From assembly GCF_031877795.1 (NCBI RefSeq), contig NC_133935.1:75410303-75474302 (forward strand): DNA of 64,000 bases, read 5' to 3'. The stretch comes from Strix aluco (taxonomy: Eukaryota > Chordata > Aves > Strigiformes > Strigidae). The notes under the pieces were generated by a model. That model ran no database searches. It was not told the DNA's origin and saw nothing but the letters and a program-made list of their open reading frames with translations. A program made the position numbers and the translations under genes. Below are positions 12,015 to 25,700 of the stretch, in pieces; the first letter of the stretch is position 1; every line of letters begins with the position of its first letter.

Positions 12015-15000
12015 CTAAGAGAAATAAACTTAAATAAACATAATGGAAAACTTGTCATCACAGTTTGAAAAAGCAGAGGGAAGCAACAGTTTTAAGAGGC
12101 AAAACAAATGGAAAGCAGTTGTTGGTGCAGAGCAAAGGGAATCAAGTTCTTGGTTAAAAGCTACACAAGACAGGGAGAAAAAACCTTTTCATCCAAGAGC
12201 TCTGACCAACAAGTTAATAATTCTTTACAACATTCCTATGAATTATTACATTCATCATACAGGTGAAGAACCCAAATAGTCATAAACAAATGAAAGAAAA
12301 ACTTGATTTATTTTTAAAAAACAAACTTAATTTTGAAAAGTAAAAAGGATTATTTTTAATTATGAAGAATTAACGTTCATCCAGCATTATGACACAAAAG
12401 TATTGGTAATCGGTTTTCTGCCACCACATACTGAAACATCCATTGTCTTTATTACATAGAGCTATTTATTCAGATTTTTAACTGGCTCACTTTGTAGATA
12501 CAGCTTTAGTAAAGGTTTGCAAAATAGCCACAGCTGCTCTTTTTCTCAGTATAATTGTTCATATTACCTCAGTTAATCAGGCCCCTATTCTTGGACTGAA
12601 ACCTCAAGCTATACAAAGCCTTGAAACAGGAGGGATAAGATCTCCATTTCTACTTCTTTTCAGTAGAAATTGAGAGAAAGAGTAAGATTTGACAAGTTGC
12701 ACTGTGGATACATTTGGGGAATAAAAGGTGATAGATGATATTTATGTACAAGTCACCAGTCGTGTGAGATAACCTACACCGATCTGAACAAAACAGATCA
12801 CATGCTTGTGCAACTACCACATGCATTTAATTCTATTATTCCTCAGTTAAACTTGGTTTATGATGGAATCATGCAATAGTTCATATTTAACTCCCACTCA
12901 ATTTGGTTTTATTTTACTTACACAGATTTTAAGCAAATTACACAAAATCCTCATTCATTACATGACATTATATATGGCCTTCTAGACCAAACTGTGCCTT
13001 ACGTTGAATTATCTTTAAATCCACTTTGTCATTTCAGCATTGTCGTCTTGTGGAGAAAAGTTAATACAAAAAAATAAGTCTGCTGACCCTTCCAGTGTTA
13101 TATAAAAAAATAAACTATGGATGAAGTAAGGTATTCTGACAAACAGCAACCAGTGTTGCACAAACTCTATGCTGTATTGTGTCCCAAATAGTGACCTAAA
13201 GAGGCTGGCTTAGTATGGACTACACAACAGGCAAATTATACTGTGACCTTACCAATCCATACCTACTGAGCTTTACACCATCCTTACACCTTAAATCATA
13301 AGACTACAGAATGGACTATTGCCTTTAAGACTTTTGACATGATACTACAATACAAAGTAGGTCTCCAAGAATGTAACAAGATACATTAACATTTAAGAAA
13401 ATCTGGTGATCAAAGTGCTGTGCTAAAATTAGATACATGACAGTCAACATCTACAATTCCTGCAGGTGATGCTGCTTAGAACTGTGCTACAGCACCTAAG
13501 CATCAATAGTAAACAAACCCAATGATATTAAGGCATAATTTGTCACTACTGAAAGTGATAGCAATTCAGCCTTTCAATCTTTCAATACTTCTAACAAAAC
13601 TCTAACAAGCAGAGACCTTAAATATAAGTTTACATTGCATCTGTCTTAATGTTTCCCACAGAGTACTCCACTACTCCTTCACCCAGGATGGCAAAGTGTA
13701 AATCTGCTGTGGTACATGCCCAAAGCAACGAGTAAAAGAAAAGCCACTGTTATTTTAGGTTCTACGATCTAAACCTGTACTGAAGAGGAGTTAAATGACT
13801 TGTAGCGAACCTTTCAAGTTTTAGGAGGGCCATGATTGCTATCATGCCAATGAAAATAGAGTGAGGCACACTTTAAGGGGAGGGGGAATAAAATAAAAAA
13901 GCCTGCATAGTTTGGGTGCAAATTGGCTGCCTTGTGGCATTCCTGGATGGGAAAATGAAAGCTCCAAAAGCTACATCTGTTACTATGGTATGCAAGTTTT
14001 GACTCTATTTAAATATTTATCTTATTTACATATTATGAAGTGCTTTATTATAAACAAGCTCACATACCAACTCATCTTATTTACCAGCCTCAAATACCTT
14101 TCTTAAAAATGCACAGCAATAAAAAGAGTTGTCTCAGCACATGATAAGAAGAAACACTGAGTCAGCTAGCTACTGTAAAAAAATAAACCAAAGCCTACCA
14201 ACACAATGAACATTTGTTTCAGAATAAACCAATTTGGTGGTTGGGGGAGGAAATCAGACTGCTCAAGTATAAGACTAAAAAAGTATTCTAGATAGGGAAA
14301 GCATAAAGAAAAGGATTACTTTTTACTGAGACTAAATATGTTTCCAATCCCAAATTCTTTAACTTGTATGAATTTTTGGCAGACCATAGATGTTTGGCTC
14401 TGCTAAATAAGTGCTACGGGAAAGTCCCCATGGCACAGATTAGCTAATGACTCCCCAGGCAAAAAAATTTGATTACTTTTGTCCATTGAACCATCAGGTT
14501 TTCTGGAAAAATTCCTTCCCTTGAGAGTACAGCCTTGGGAGTTGCAGTTACTAAGACTGACCACTGGCTCAAGTTCCACCAGCTTCTTACCCTTTAAAGA
14601 AAAGGTGTCACTATCTTCATAAATCAGACTAAGAATGTTTTGCACCTGAACACATTTTCTATATGAAAACTAGCATCTTGCTATGTTTAAATATGACAAA
14701 AAACTTCCCCACGTATTCCTCTTCTTGGCCTTCCTTTTCAAGCTATCCTTCCTCAACCATCTTACTAGTGTCTTCTCCATTTTTCCCCCTTAAAAATATT
14801 CTCTGTTTCTCAAGTGCTTAGTCTTTTACCACATCCTTTCCCTCCCCACCTCCAGGAGGGGGCTGGAAATGCTGACAGAGCCATAATTACATAATGATGA
14901 CTACAACTGATGGAAGAAACATCTCATACAAACACACACTGGAGATGTGAGACTGACTGATTATTAACAGAAGAGGCCAATTGAGAAAAGAAATCTCACA

Positions 15001-17375
15001 CTGTCCTTGCTAAGTACACAAAGTTTGTTAATGAGAAGTTCAATAACAAAAGCCAAAAGTGTTCCATAGCTGTAAATTCCTGTTAAAATGACTCACTTCA
15101 CTCAAGTTACTACAGCTTTACAACTGTGACTTCTAGCAATATTACAGACTATGTAAATATTTATGATCACAAAGATGCACTTCAACTTAATCTGCATGGA
15201 GTTTGTTTTATTGTTTCAGGTCAGTGTCTGAAAAAAGATTTTTAAACAGCACTTAAAGACTCAACACAATTACGTTTCTCATTTTCATAACTGTATTTTC
15301 ACATAGATACAGAGCTAATTATTTTTCCATCCACTTGTTTTTATCAACTTCAAATAGAATCTTGCTGGTGTTAACTCCACGGACTGCACTGGTGTAACAA
15401 ACTAGTTTGGAACAAATGACTAAGCCGCACAACTCCAAAATACCACGACCACGCTACTATGTTGTGAACAGCATGAATCTACAGCAGTCAAAGCACTGTC
15501 TAGACTACAGTCCATCTTACTCACTGGTAGAAAGCAAGGATCCCAGTTTCCAAATGCTTCCAACAGAAGCCCTCTGCAGGAAGATGGATGACACATCAAC
15601 AAAGCTGTAAACTACCTCTGCACTATTCCACCCCCTGTGGCTGCTCATGGCTTAGGATGGATCCCAACTCCACTAACTAGTAATAGTCCCAAGGGAACTG
15701 CAGACTAATTAGCACTGATGAGTCCAACTGTGGCATCAACAGAGCATGTCACAGTCAGACCTTACCCACTCTGTTTTATGCTGGGAGGTCTTGCTGGGAT
15801 GAAATAACGTTCATGAGGAAATATCAATCATAGAATCAGTTGGAAAAGACCTTTAAGATTGAGTCCAACCATAAATCTAGCACTGCCAAGTCCACCACTA
15901 AAACATGTCCTTAAGTGCCATGACTACACATCTTTTAAATACCTCCAGAGGTGGTGACTCAACCGCTTCCCTGTTCCAATGCTTGACAACCCTTTCAGTG
16001 AAAAAATTTTTCCTAATATCCAATCTAAACATCCCCCGGCACAGCTTGAAGCCTTTTACTCTTATCCTATCACTTGTTACTTGGGAAAAAAGAGACTGAC
16101 ACCACCCACCTTGCTACAACCTCCTTTCAGGTGGTTGTAGAGACTGGTAAGGTCTCCCCTGAGCCTCCTTTTCTCCAGGCTAAACAACCCTCAACAATAG
16201 TACAGATGCAGCACCTCTGGGCTCTTTTGTACATAAAAGGCAGGCTAGCATACACTACAAAGAAATGCAGGTAATTTAATGTTGACAGTTTTGGAAAAAT
16301 TCAATGACAAGTTACTTAGTTTACAGCAGGACTTTAAGAACAGCTCACGGCTGACTAAGTAAGCGAACACACGATCTCAGAAGCTAATCTACAAGGTGTA
16401 TAACAGTGCTGAATGACACTTCACATAAGTGATTTCGGACTCCTAGAACTTAATAGCTTGGTCTCAATTCTATCCTTGGCTAGGGAGAGCTACCTGCACT
16501 CTTTCCAGTTCTTCCCCATGCTGCTGGTTTTAAGGATACCTACTGATTCTGACAGTACTGCATGCATTTAAGCTACTTCCAGACTTGGCTTGGCTCCACA
16601 TGTTCAATATAGCAATGCTTCAGGTCTAATGAATCCAGTTGCACAGAAATTATGATGCCTAAACATTCAAGTTGAACCTAAAACCAGACTGGATGTGAGA
16701 ACTGTAGTATTATGTAAGGGAGCCTAGCTCTACATTATTTTAAATAATGAAGAAATGACTACTTATGGCAAGAACCAAAATGAGATTAGAGTAGTATGAG
16801 GTTTGTCTCATACTGCCATCTGCTGAAAAAAACCCAAGCTACTCTCTATGAAACTTTTCTTGTTCATGATTCTTCTCACTGCATCTCATAACAAGATTAC
16901 ATGTGACTATTTCCTCAACTGCAAAGAAATATACAAAACCATCTACTCTTCCATTCCTACAACTATATAATGCCAGAAGTGTACAGCATGTATAGATATC
17001 AAGCCACTATTCATGAGACACTAAAATAAACTCACAGGCCTACTGCAGAATCCAGGTGCCTAGATATCAGCCAAGTAAAAAGTTTAAGAGCGTTGAGGGT
17101 CTGTATAATTACAGCTGATGAGTTGTACCAGCTAGCACAACCTCTGTGCTGATGGAATGATAACATGCTTATTACTGCTCTTTCTGTGGAGCCTGTTTAC
17201 TAATCCAAATCAAGCATAAGACAGTATAATTAAACTGACAAATGTAAGTTAACAGTGAAATCAATCTACCAATGAGGGTCATTAAATATCCCTCAGCACA
17301 TTCTTCAAAATTTGGTCATTTTGCAACAGACAAGCTGAAAAAGCCATTGTAGAGAAAGTTTTACTTCTTACTTAC
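12015..17375 (-). other. FAM185A: FAM185A intron 3
   Basis: The intron lies between donor GGT|GTAAGT of exon 3 and the acceptor of exon 4. It is AT-rich and holds one minus-strand CR1 (15,826-16,240). An 80-codon open stretch at 14,403-14,645 minus has no recognisable homology and no convincing splice context, so I do not call it. Confidence 0.8.
15826..16240 (-). repeat. CR1 LINE fragment, 3' end, minus orientation
   Basis: Read on the minus strand, this is the CR1 3' portion. The plus-strand text starts at the element's tail ('catagaatcagttggaaaagacc', complement of the usual 'ggtcttttccaac...attctatg') and runs back through 'acctccagaggtggtgactc', 'cccctgagcctccttttctcc' and 'aggctaaacaaccc'. 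It is the only copy in the window in this orientation and is sense to FAM185A. Confidence 0.92.
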
Positions 17376-17468
17376 ACCCTTCTCTGTTGCACGAATATCT
17401 GTATTTCCATAAAGTGTTCCAAGACCAATTACTTTGCCACCGTTTGTTCGTATATCAATTTTATGGCT
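17376..17468 (-). CDS. FAM185A: FAM185A coding exon 3
   Basis: This 93-nt exon of exactly 31 codons runs from acceptor ttttttcag to a perfect GTAAGT donor on the minus strand. It encodes S-H-K-I-D-I-R-T-N-G-G-K-V-I-G-L-G-T-L-Y and ends near A-T-E-K-G. This aligns with the human I-Q-T-K-G-G-K-V-I-C-L-G-T-V-Y block (recalled). Both junctions are phase 0, and the exon links to exons 2 and 4 without a stop. The glycine-bounded short strands fit the repeated DUF4097-like architecture. Confidence 0.92.
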
Positions 17469-20400
17469 CTGAAAAAAAGTTTAAAAAACATATGGTTAGG
17501 ATAATCGTAATTAGAAAACAAGTTATCTTGTTTTTCAAGCTGTACCCCAATAACTATCTTGGATCACAAACTTCTAATTTACTGTGAAGATTTCTTCTCA
17601 AGTGGTTGCCACATGTGCTGTTTATTTCCAGTGGAGCCAAACTCAAAACAAGTTACCTTTCTTTGTAATCAGAAACACAAGAGGAAAAGAAAGATACTGA
17701 GGAACCCTTTACTCTCAATACAGGTGGGGGTTTTTTGTTTTGTTTTTGGCAACTAGAAAAACATTCACTCCGTATATATTAAAATAAGCAGCAGGAGAAG
17801 AAAAATAGAATTTTGTATTTCATTTATACTCCTTCCAGAAACCAAGGTATGCATACACCCAGTGTTGCAGCAGGTAAGAAACAGGAGCTGGCAGTGAGAA
17901 ACAAACTTGCAAACTGGAGCCTTCCAGTGACCTGAAACCTACAGTGTTATAGAACTCTGTAGGATAATTATACATACAAACAGACCACAGAGCTACTTAC
18001 GCTTGGAGTAGTATGTACAGCTGTAAACTTCTATGGATGCATCCCAGTGCAAACCTTAGGCCTGCAAGTAGAACTAGATTCTACCGTGTTTCACTCCAAC
18101 CAGATTCTCATTCAAATTAGGTATTTTGCATACATCTGCATATTAGTATCAAGTTTTTCACAAAGAAAACAGGTTTCAAGAAATGCTATAGCTCTCATAC
18201 CATTCAGCTGCTGTATACAACTGACAAGAAAAAAATACAGAAATACACACAAGAAAGGATATGTAGCTAAATTATATTCAAAAGATCTACCAGAAATTAA
18301 AAAACTAATTTCACAAAGACAAAAAAAATGTAACAAAAACCCACGAAAATCCCAACCAAGTCTTAAGAGTAAAAAGCAAGCATTTGTAAGAAGGGAGAAG
18401 GGAAAAAAGAAAAATTTAAAAGTCAGATTTAAATAATCTAACTGTATTCATAAACTGTAACTTCAACAAACCTGAGTTTATGGATCTCAGCAGTAAAGCT
18501 CTTTTGCTTAAGTTCACTAGCATGAATGCTGGAATAACACAGAATTAAAAAAATATTCAGCATTTTTTATACTTAATGATGGGTAAGCTTGCCTTTTTTT
18601 CATACACATATATTTTGTTTTCCCATACCATCACCTTCATTTTCAGATTTATCCATTTATATTGACAAAATTATTATTCCTGTAGATGATATTTAATTTA
18701 GGACACCATCCATTAAATTTGACCATCAAGCATATCAGAAATATTTAAGGTATTTAGATTATTAAACACCTGCCTGGATAAGCCATAATAAATTGCATTA
18801 ACTAGGTCTCATCAGATTAAAAAGTTTAAAAAATATGAAATCAGGTTTCCAACATGGAAAACCTGGACTTAGAGTGCTCCAACACATTTCTGATGAAACA
18901 CCAAGAACCAGACATTTCATGGAGTTCCATAAGACATGAAGAACTCTAGAGCAGTGTATCTTAATGTTTCTGTACCTGAGTCTTGCTTCCTCCTCTCCAT
19001 TTAAGAAGCTTGCCCACAGTAAAGTAAAATGCCCCTAACTTTAGACTACAGTAGTGCTTCAGATCTTTTAAAGGTTGTAAGAACTTGGCTGTTAAGCTTC
19101 TATTCGAATATAATAGATGATCGTCTCCACATACAGTAAACAGAATAAAATTACATTAGATGCTTCAGATTAATTATCTGATGATTCAGCCAGACATGAC
19201 AGTTCTTTTGAGGCAATTACATTAGGCACATTATCAGAATAATGGTTAAAGAGCAAATCCTCCAAACACATAACTTCAGGAAAATATGGGGACTCATAAG
19301 ATCAGAAGAACTACGGTATAGCAGTGACTTACCAGTATGGCCACCAATACTCAAGTAAAATAAAACTACAGCCTACACACGTATTTCTCCCTCCCCCATC
19401 CTTTTTGGGATAGAAAAAGCTTTGTTAAGGTATAGGTCCCTCCACCTTTTTTTCCCCAGAATTATTAGACTATCCCTATCCTCTTAAAAAAAAAAGCCAA
19501 CCAGGCTTTCAGAGGTAGGTATCAATGGAGACATCTAACAGACATCAGGATTTGCTGAGAGAGGAAGCAAGTTTTAATGAAAAAGCTACTTAACCATTAT
19601 GAGGGAATATTCCACTAGCTGAAAGAAGTACTGATTTGTCACAGGGCTTCTCCTAGAAAGGGAGAAAGGTTTGAGTAAAGAAGAGATAAAAGGCTGTCAA
19701 GGCCATGACAGATGCTAAAATAAAAACAGAAAAATATGTTCAGTTCAAAGAAAGGAAGGACAGTGGTGCAGGACTTTAACAGATCAGGCTCAGACATGAT
19801 GTGTGGTGAGGAAGCATGGTAGGTCTTCCACTGATTGTGCCTGAGACACCTGGAAATTCTTGTTATCACTGGCACAGTCAAGGAGTCAGAAGTAATCATT
19901 GAACATAGAGACAAAATTAAAGGGTCTCCTTGGTCCCACTGCCACTGCTAAGCTGATGGACTGTAATAAACAGCAGAGAAAAAAATTAAAAAGAAACAAC
20001 ACTGCTTTCTCAATATAGAATTTGGGAGTAATTTATACTCCGAAGATGACCTAGAAGTCATAACTGTATTTTGGAATTACTGCTACTATCAGCTGACCTA
20101 GAGACTTGGAAGGGATAGGGTGAACTGGTCTTTAGCCAATTACAAAACAATACCAACAAAAAAAAAATCTCAATAAAACAACCCTCAACAAGTCTCACTG
20201 GCTGGATAATGCCTACCACACCAAAAGTACCAGTCAAAATCCATTAAAAAAAACTCATACAGAATACTCATCTTTTCTGTTCAATTACTAGCATGCATGC
20301 TTAAGGAAAGTAAATGCCAAATTTTTGTGTCTTCTGTAAAGACACCATACAGTCTACCAAAAATCGGCAAGTTTTTTGAATGACAAATTATACAAACAAC

Positions 20401-22634
20401 TTCTTGCAGTCTGTGGCAAGTTAAGAGAAGTAGCAGTTGTGAAGCTGTTTGCTACTGCTCTTGAATAATCCCTACATGACTAGCATTTGCTAGTCAATGA
20501 GGTTTGTGGACAGCATGACAGTGAAGCAACATTAACCAGCTCTTTAATCCATCCATGGGAGGGCAGTATCACTTCAGTTCGCTCAGTAAAGCACATTCCC
20601 TTAAAGGAGAATTGGCTTTTGTGCTGCACTACAGAACCTAGTCTATCAGATTTTCAGTAGCTTTGAACCCAAAAGGTTAACAATTCTGCTTTTCTGCTAA
20701 TACAGAGTATAATTCCTGAACCTGTATTAGCAAAATTGAGTTACAGCTGCCTTACAAGAACTACAGTGCTTCTTAAAAACAACATTAGACTAAACACTGA
20801 CCGTACAACTAAGTGATAATGTAATTGGACAATTGTTTGTTCTTGCAAACACCTACATGATCAGTAATTTTAATTCAAAACCTTCGTCTCACTGCGTCAG
20901 AGTTAACAAAACCAAGAGTGGTCACACATCTTCTCTAGTACTGTATGTTGAAGCTGTCATAGTAACCAGCAAAGACAACCAATCATCCCTCACAACCCAG
21001 AAGAATACTTCGGATAATTATTTTGGTTAGAAAAACCCAGAAGCTTTATAAGCTACCAAAGCTTTATTTTAACAAGAGTTTCAGTTGAAATCTGCAGTCC
21101 TTTCTTGACTCTTTAAATTTTAAATGCCTTCTGGGACTAGGCCATTCCTCTCATCTCAGGCGTACAGGAGCAAAGAAGCTTTCTGTGGCCACCACTGTAG
21201 AGGACACGTTGAGGCTCATGCCCAGGGGGCAGACCACTTTCTACACTTCTAGTTTTTACTGACATTTTTGTCAATCAAGCAAGGATCAAAGTTAACAGAG
21301 GAAAAAAACAACACCAAGCTCCTCTGAACTATAATAAGGCTGTGGAAAAGCTGGTCTCAGAAGCCCCAAACTGGTGACTTTTCAGCCTTCTTTTCAGTTC
21401 ATTAGAGAGCATTGTTTCATTGCTACTTGAAGTCTCAAGGAAAATAGAACTGACTTCTTAATTTTTAAAAATAAACATTTTTCACATCTCAGACTGTATA
21501 TAAGACGCCCACAAAATGTTAGTTATCTTTCCTCAAAATCCTCTTTTTCCATGACATCACAAAAAATTCTTGACAGTTGTGATAGCATGCTGTGATTACT
21601 GTCACTATTGCTGGTCAAAACTACCTTGTTATTTCATACTATGTAGTTTCGCAAGTACTGCTGTTTGCTGTTATTATACAAGGTCATTTGTAACCAAAGC
21701 TTTAGACAGTAGTAACATATAGTACTATTATTTTTTTGTTAAGATTTTAGTTACATTTTTAAGAGTAATATGGTCAATTACACAGAATCTGGAAGATACA
21801 AGCTGTCTGTAGTTCACTGAATATGGAGTAAACCTATCTCTATTGCATATTAAATTTCCCCTTAAGTTCAGTTTCCCATATGTGTGCTATAAAATCACCT
21901 CTTACCACAGTAAAGAAACATGTTGAAAGATTTTTCATATCTCAAAATACTTAAATTTAGGCTTTTCAAATAGGGTAATTCCTTTCTTTTAAATTTATAC
22001 CAATTCCTGCAGATACAATCTCAATTATTCAAGTGAGATTGATTCCAAACAGCACCTAAGTCAGATATACTTAATTTCTACAAATGTCTATGTCAGCAAA
22101 CTTGAAGTCTTAAGATTGAAAAAACAAGGTCATGATCATGATATATACAGCATTTATCAGATACATTTCAGTTGGGTATTTCGGACATGTAATGTGTAAC
22201 TTCTGACTGAAAATTAACCTAAAGAGTTTGCCAACAGCACTGATATATCAGAATTATGAAAAATGCAGGCAAAAAAACTAGAAGCAGCACACTGCAAAGT
22301 CCCAACTGAGCAAGTGTAACTGTTAATCTACTAAACAGGAAATCCCAGTCTGTGTTTTTCTGAGGGTCGAGGGCAGGTATCAGGCTTATTACTGTCACCA
22401 TTTCTGCTGGCTTTGGCTATCAAAGGTACACGGACTTCTGACTCTGCATTATTTAGGGTTATTGACTCTGTGTTGTAATTGTTGTGCAATAAAGGTGAGG
22501 TGCTACACACAGAGTACACTTAGAAATATCAGAATACTTATCTCTAGAACTGGAATTTAAGTTTTTATACTACATTCCACCACACAATCCCTTTTAAAAC
22601 ACTGATGGAGTGGGGGAGGGAGGGTTCTTTGTAC
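17469..22634 (-). other. FAM185A: FAM185A intron 2
   Basis: The intron runs from exon 2 donor AAG|GTACAA to the exon 3 acceptor. It is AT-rich, and A-rich near 18,230-18,430. The 129-codon open stretch at 18,047-18,436 plus reflects A-rich composition and shows no domain. No transposon was confidently identified and no other gene is supported. Confidence 0.8.
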
Positions 22635-22744
22635 CTTTATTGACTGCAAGACACTAGTCCCCTTCTCCGTTTCTATTTTGCAGTTATCACATTCTATTTT
22701 CTGAATCTTCACGCAGCCAGTCCCTGATGTTTTGATATCCAAAT
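22635..22744 (-). CDS. FAM185A: FAM185A coding exon 2
   Basis: This 110-nt exon on the minus strand has acceptor tttaattctag and donor AAG|GTACAA. It joins exon 1 in phase 1 (TTC G|AT), giving F-D-L-D-I-K-T-S-G-T-G-C-V-K and then I-E-C-D-N-C-K-I-E-T-E-K-G-T-S. This is almost residue for residue what I recall for the human protein (D-I-K-T-S-G-S-G-C-V-K, D-N-C-K-I-E-T-E). Together exons 1 and 2 give exactly 168 codons. It is the most diagnostic exon for naming the gene. Confidence 0.95.
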
Positions 22745-25700
22745 CTAGAATTAAAAGAGTTTTATTAGCAACAGAATAAGAAAAGTCAGATTTATTTAAC
22801 ATAGTACTTGATCACTTTATGTAGTAACTACATACAATAGGGGAAAAAAAGCAGCTTCTTCTGAAGAACCTTCTTGAAAAGTTTGGCCACACACTTTCAA
22901 CTGCATGACTAGTCACTATCAATAATTGACACAATTGACACTGAAAATTCTGTAAGCCTGTGTATAACCATCCAGCTTCAAGAGAGAACATTAAGAGGCA
23001 GCAGAGTGACTGTAACCTCTGGCAAGGAATCAGGGTGTGGTCCTTTAGTAAAGTTTTATCTTTTATATTTAACCCACTCCCAAACTCCACCTCCATCTCA
23101 TAGCTACCCTAGTCAATTCTACTGAGACGTTTGGGTACCCTCGCATGGGTTTTGGGGTAGGAAGTTTGGCAGGCTGTCTGAGGCCACATGTAGAGTAATA
23201 AGATTCAACAGCACAAATACATAGATCTTGTTTAGAACTATGCTGCTTCAGCTAGCAAGCAGTGTAGCACAAAAAACAGGTATGGAAGAGTCTGCATGTG
23301 TCATTCCTCCCTAGCCTTCTGGAAGGCCTGACTTACCCCCTTGACATGAAGTAGCATGTTTGCCTCTAGTCTGAATCACCTCACATTACTGTTCATAGGC
23401 TCCCACAAAACAAAAGTCATGAGGTCTTGTAGATAACTCTGCTATCAAGGGAGTAATTTGTTTGTTTTGACAAAGCAGGGAAAGCCAAGAGGCAAAGATA
23501 AAGCATGTTACACCTTTGCCGCAAGAGTGCTAACTTATTGCCACAGTAAGCTAAGAGGTTAGATTTAGTGAAGGATGCAGGCTGTGTTCCAGGTAACAAT
23601 TCCCTACGGAAGGGGGCTAGAAGAGGTGGACTAGATAGGCAGGTTTTCCAGAAAGCTGTTTTATTTGCAGATATTATTTTCTTAGCCTCTTCATGGAAGA
23701 CTTGCAAGAAAAAAATCTGTGACCAAGATTTTAATCAAACTGTATGTTTCTTAAATTTAAAGTAAACTCTAAGAGAGGCTTTGAGGCATATAAAAGCAAA
23801 AAACCTGGCAAACTGGACTGGTGACTATTAATCAGAGGCTTGAGGGCAAGCACCACAAGGTTTTGTGTTAGTAAAGCCTAGTCATTTTCTCCACACTACA
23901 GAAATATCTGAGTGGTATCTAAACTATTTCAAATTTGATTGATGCTGATCTACAGGTCCTGAAGTTGTTGAGACAGGCAGACAAAACTTTTCCATAACGT
24001 CTTACTTCTCAGGGAACTGTTGGGTTGTTTAAACACAGTTCCCAGAGAGACACAAATAGAGGCACTCTCCAAAGATCTAAGCTCAAAGCAGTATGCCCCT
24101 GCACAGCACAAATCTGGAGAGTTCAGGAAGAAAACTATTATTTTTGAAATACAAGCTTTCTCGCTCAAAACCGCTCAGTTCACCCACTAGAAAACTGCAT
24201 GGGCCTTGGGAGGGTCTATGTCCAAGACTTCTGGTTTTTTGCTTTCAGAGAAGAGAGGTCCAAAAGCAAGTTGGCTTGTGCAAATCTTTGAATTCAATCC
24301 ACTTGATAGCCTCTTGCCCTTATTGCTTCTGTCAAAAGGGTGGGGGAGGAAGGCTTAAGAGGAGTCAGTTTAGCCATGATACCAACTTACTTTTATATGA
24401 ATAAGGTTAATAAAAACTTCTGATCCTGCAGGGCATAGTATGGACATTATTTGAAAGGTAGAATAGTGGTGTAATCCTAGATGTACTGAAGATGGGTGCC
24501 AAAAGACGACACAGAAGTCTGGCTGTTAAGAAACACCATGGATTCCTGGAAACAAGCTTTGTGCCTTGATCATTTGCAGAGTCACCAGCGCTTTGCGAGC
24601 CTTGGTATAGCAAAAATTAGTGTACAACAAATGAAATCCCTCTGTCTCAGAAATAGGCTTCCTGAAGCAATAAGTGACTCTACAAAGAGGTAGGCTAAGA
24701 GCTGGATAATAGTGCTAACAAAATTTGAACAAGCAAGGAGGAACAGGATACAGCCTGTTTCAGTGCCAAAGCTCCAAAAATAGCTAGTCTGATTCCTCCT
24801 TAGCAAAGCTGAGGGCTGAAGGCAACTTCAGTCACACAAACCTTGAAGGATGCATGAAGATCTTTGAGATGCAAAGGGCCTGTACTGGAAATAAAGGTAC
24901 ATAGGCTAAAAAAGACCCTTGGTATCAGAATGTAGGCAAGGGTATCCCAGAAACAGCACCTTAAGCTACAGTATTTGAAATAGACTGTAAAATACTAAAA
25001 GTGACTCTGCAGCCCTGAACCACTAGAAGTACTTCATGATGATCCACTTCTCTGTTCATAGAGGAAGCTTATCAGTAAGTGAGCATTCAGTCTGGGAAAA
25101 ACTACTTATTGATGGCTACTCTGAGGCTGTGTATCTGCCACCCTTAGAAGTAGACACTGACGATCTTTTTTCAAACTCATTAATATGTTAAGACTTCAGA
25201 AACACACATGGTTGAAAACATTCACATCTGCTTTCTATTAACATTGACAAAAAACTAACACAGACCAAGAGGTCCCAGGAGCTTAGGTTCTCCCCTCACA
25301 TAAGTAGGCAGAAAAATTGTTTAAGGGATACCATAAAATGATGTTGGTGATTCACCAAAATGCTCAAGATCCATTCAGTTTGCCTAGTTAAGTCCACAAG
25401 AATCTACAGTATTTAGCCAAAGAGGGAAGCAATCTCATGGGCTTAAATAAAACTGATGTGAAAGAACAAAGTTCTCCCATGGAGAGAACTGATTATAAAA
25501 AAAAAGAAAAATAATGATTAAAAAAAGCACAGCGGCTTATAAGTGAGCCTAGACTAGAAGTGCTTGATCCTGTGACAGAGGGAACAAAGTCTTGGTATTC
25601 TACTCAGTAAAGCTTGACCACCACTTCAAAACTTATGGTTCTCCTACTTGACTTTGGCATAGAAACCTCTGCTTGATTCACCAGGGGATAACACGGAAAA

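Noticed and set aside
14403..14645. 80-codon minus-strand ORF considered as an extra FAM185A exon
   Set aside because: Exons 3 and 4 join in phase without it, no homologous block is known, and the flanking splice sites are not convincing.
18047..18436. 129-codon lysine-rich plus-strand ORF
   Set aside because: It is an A-rich low-complexity translation inside FAM185A intron 2.
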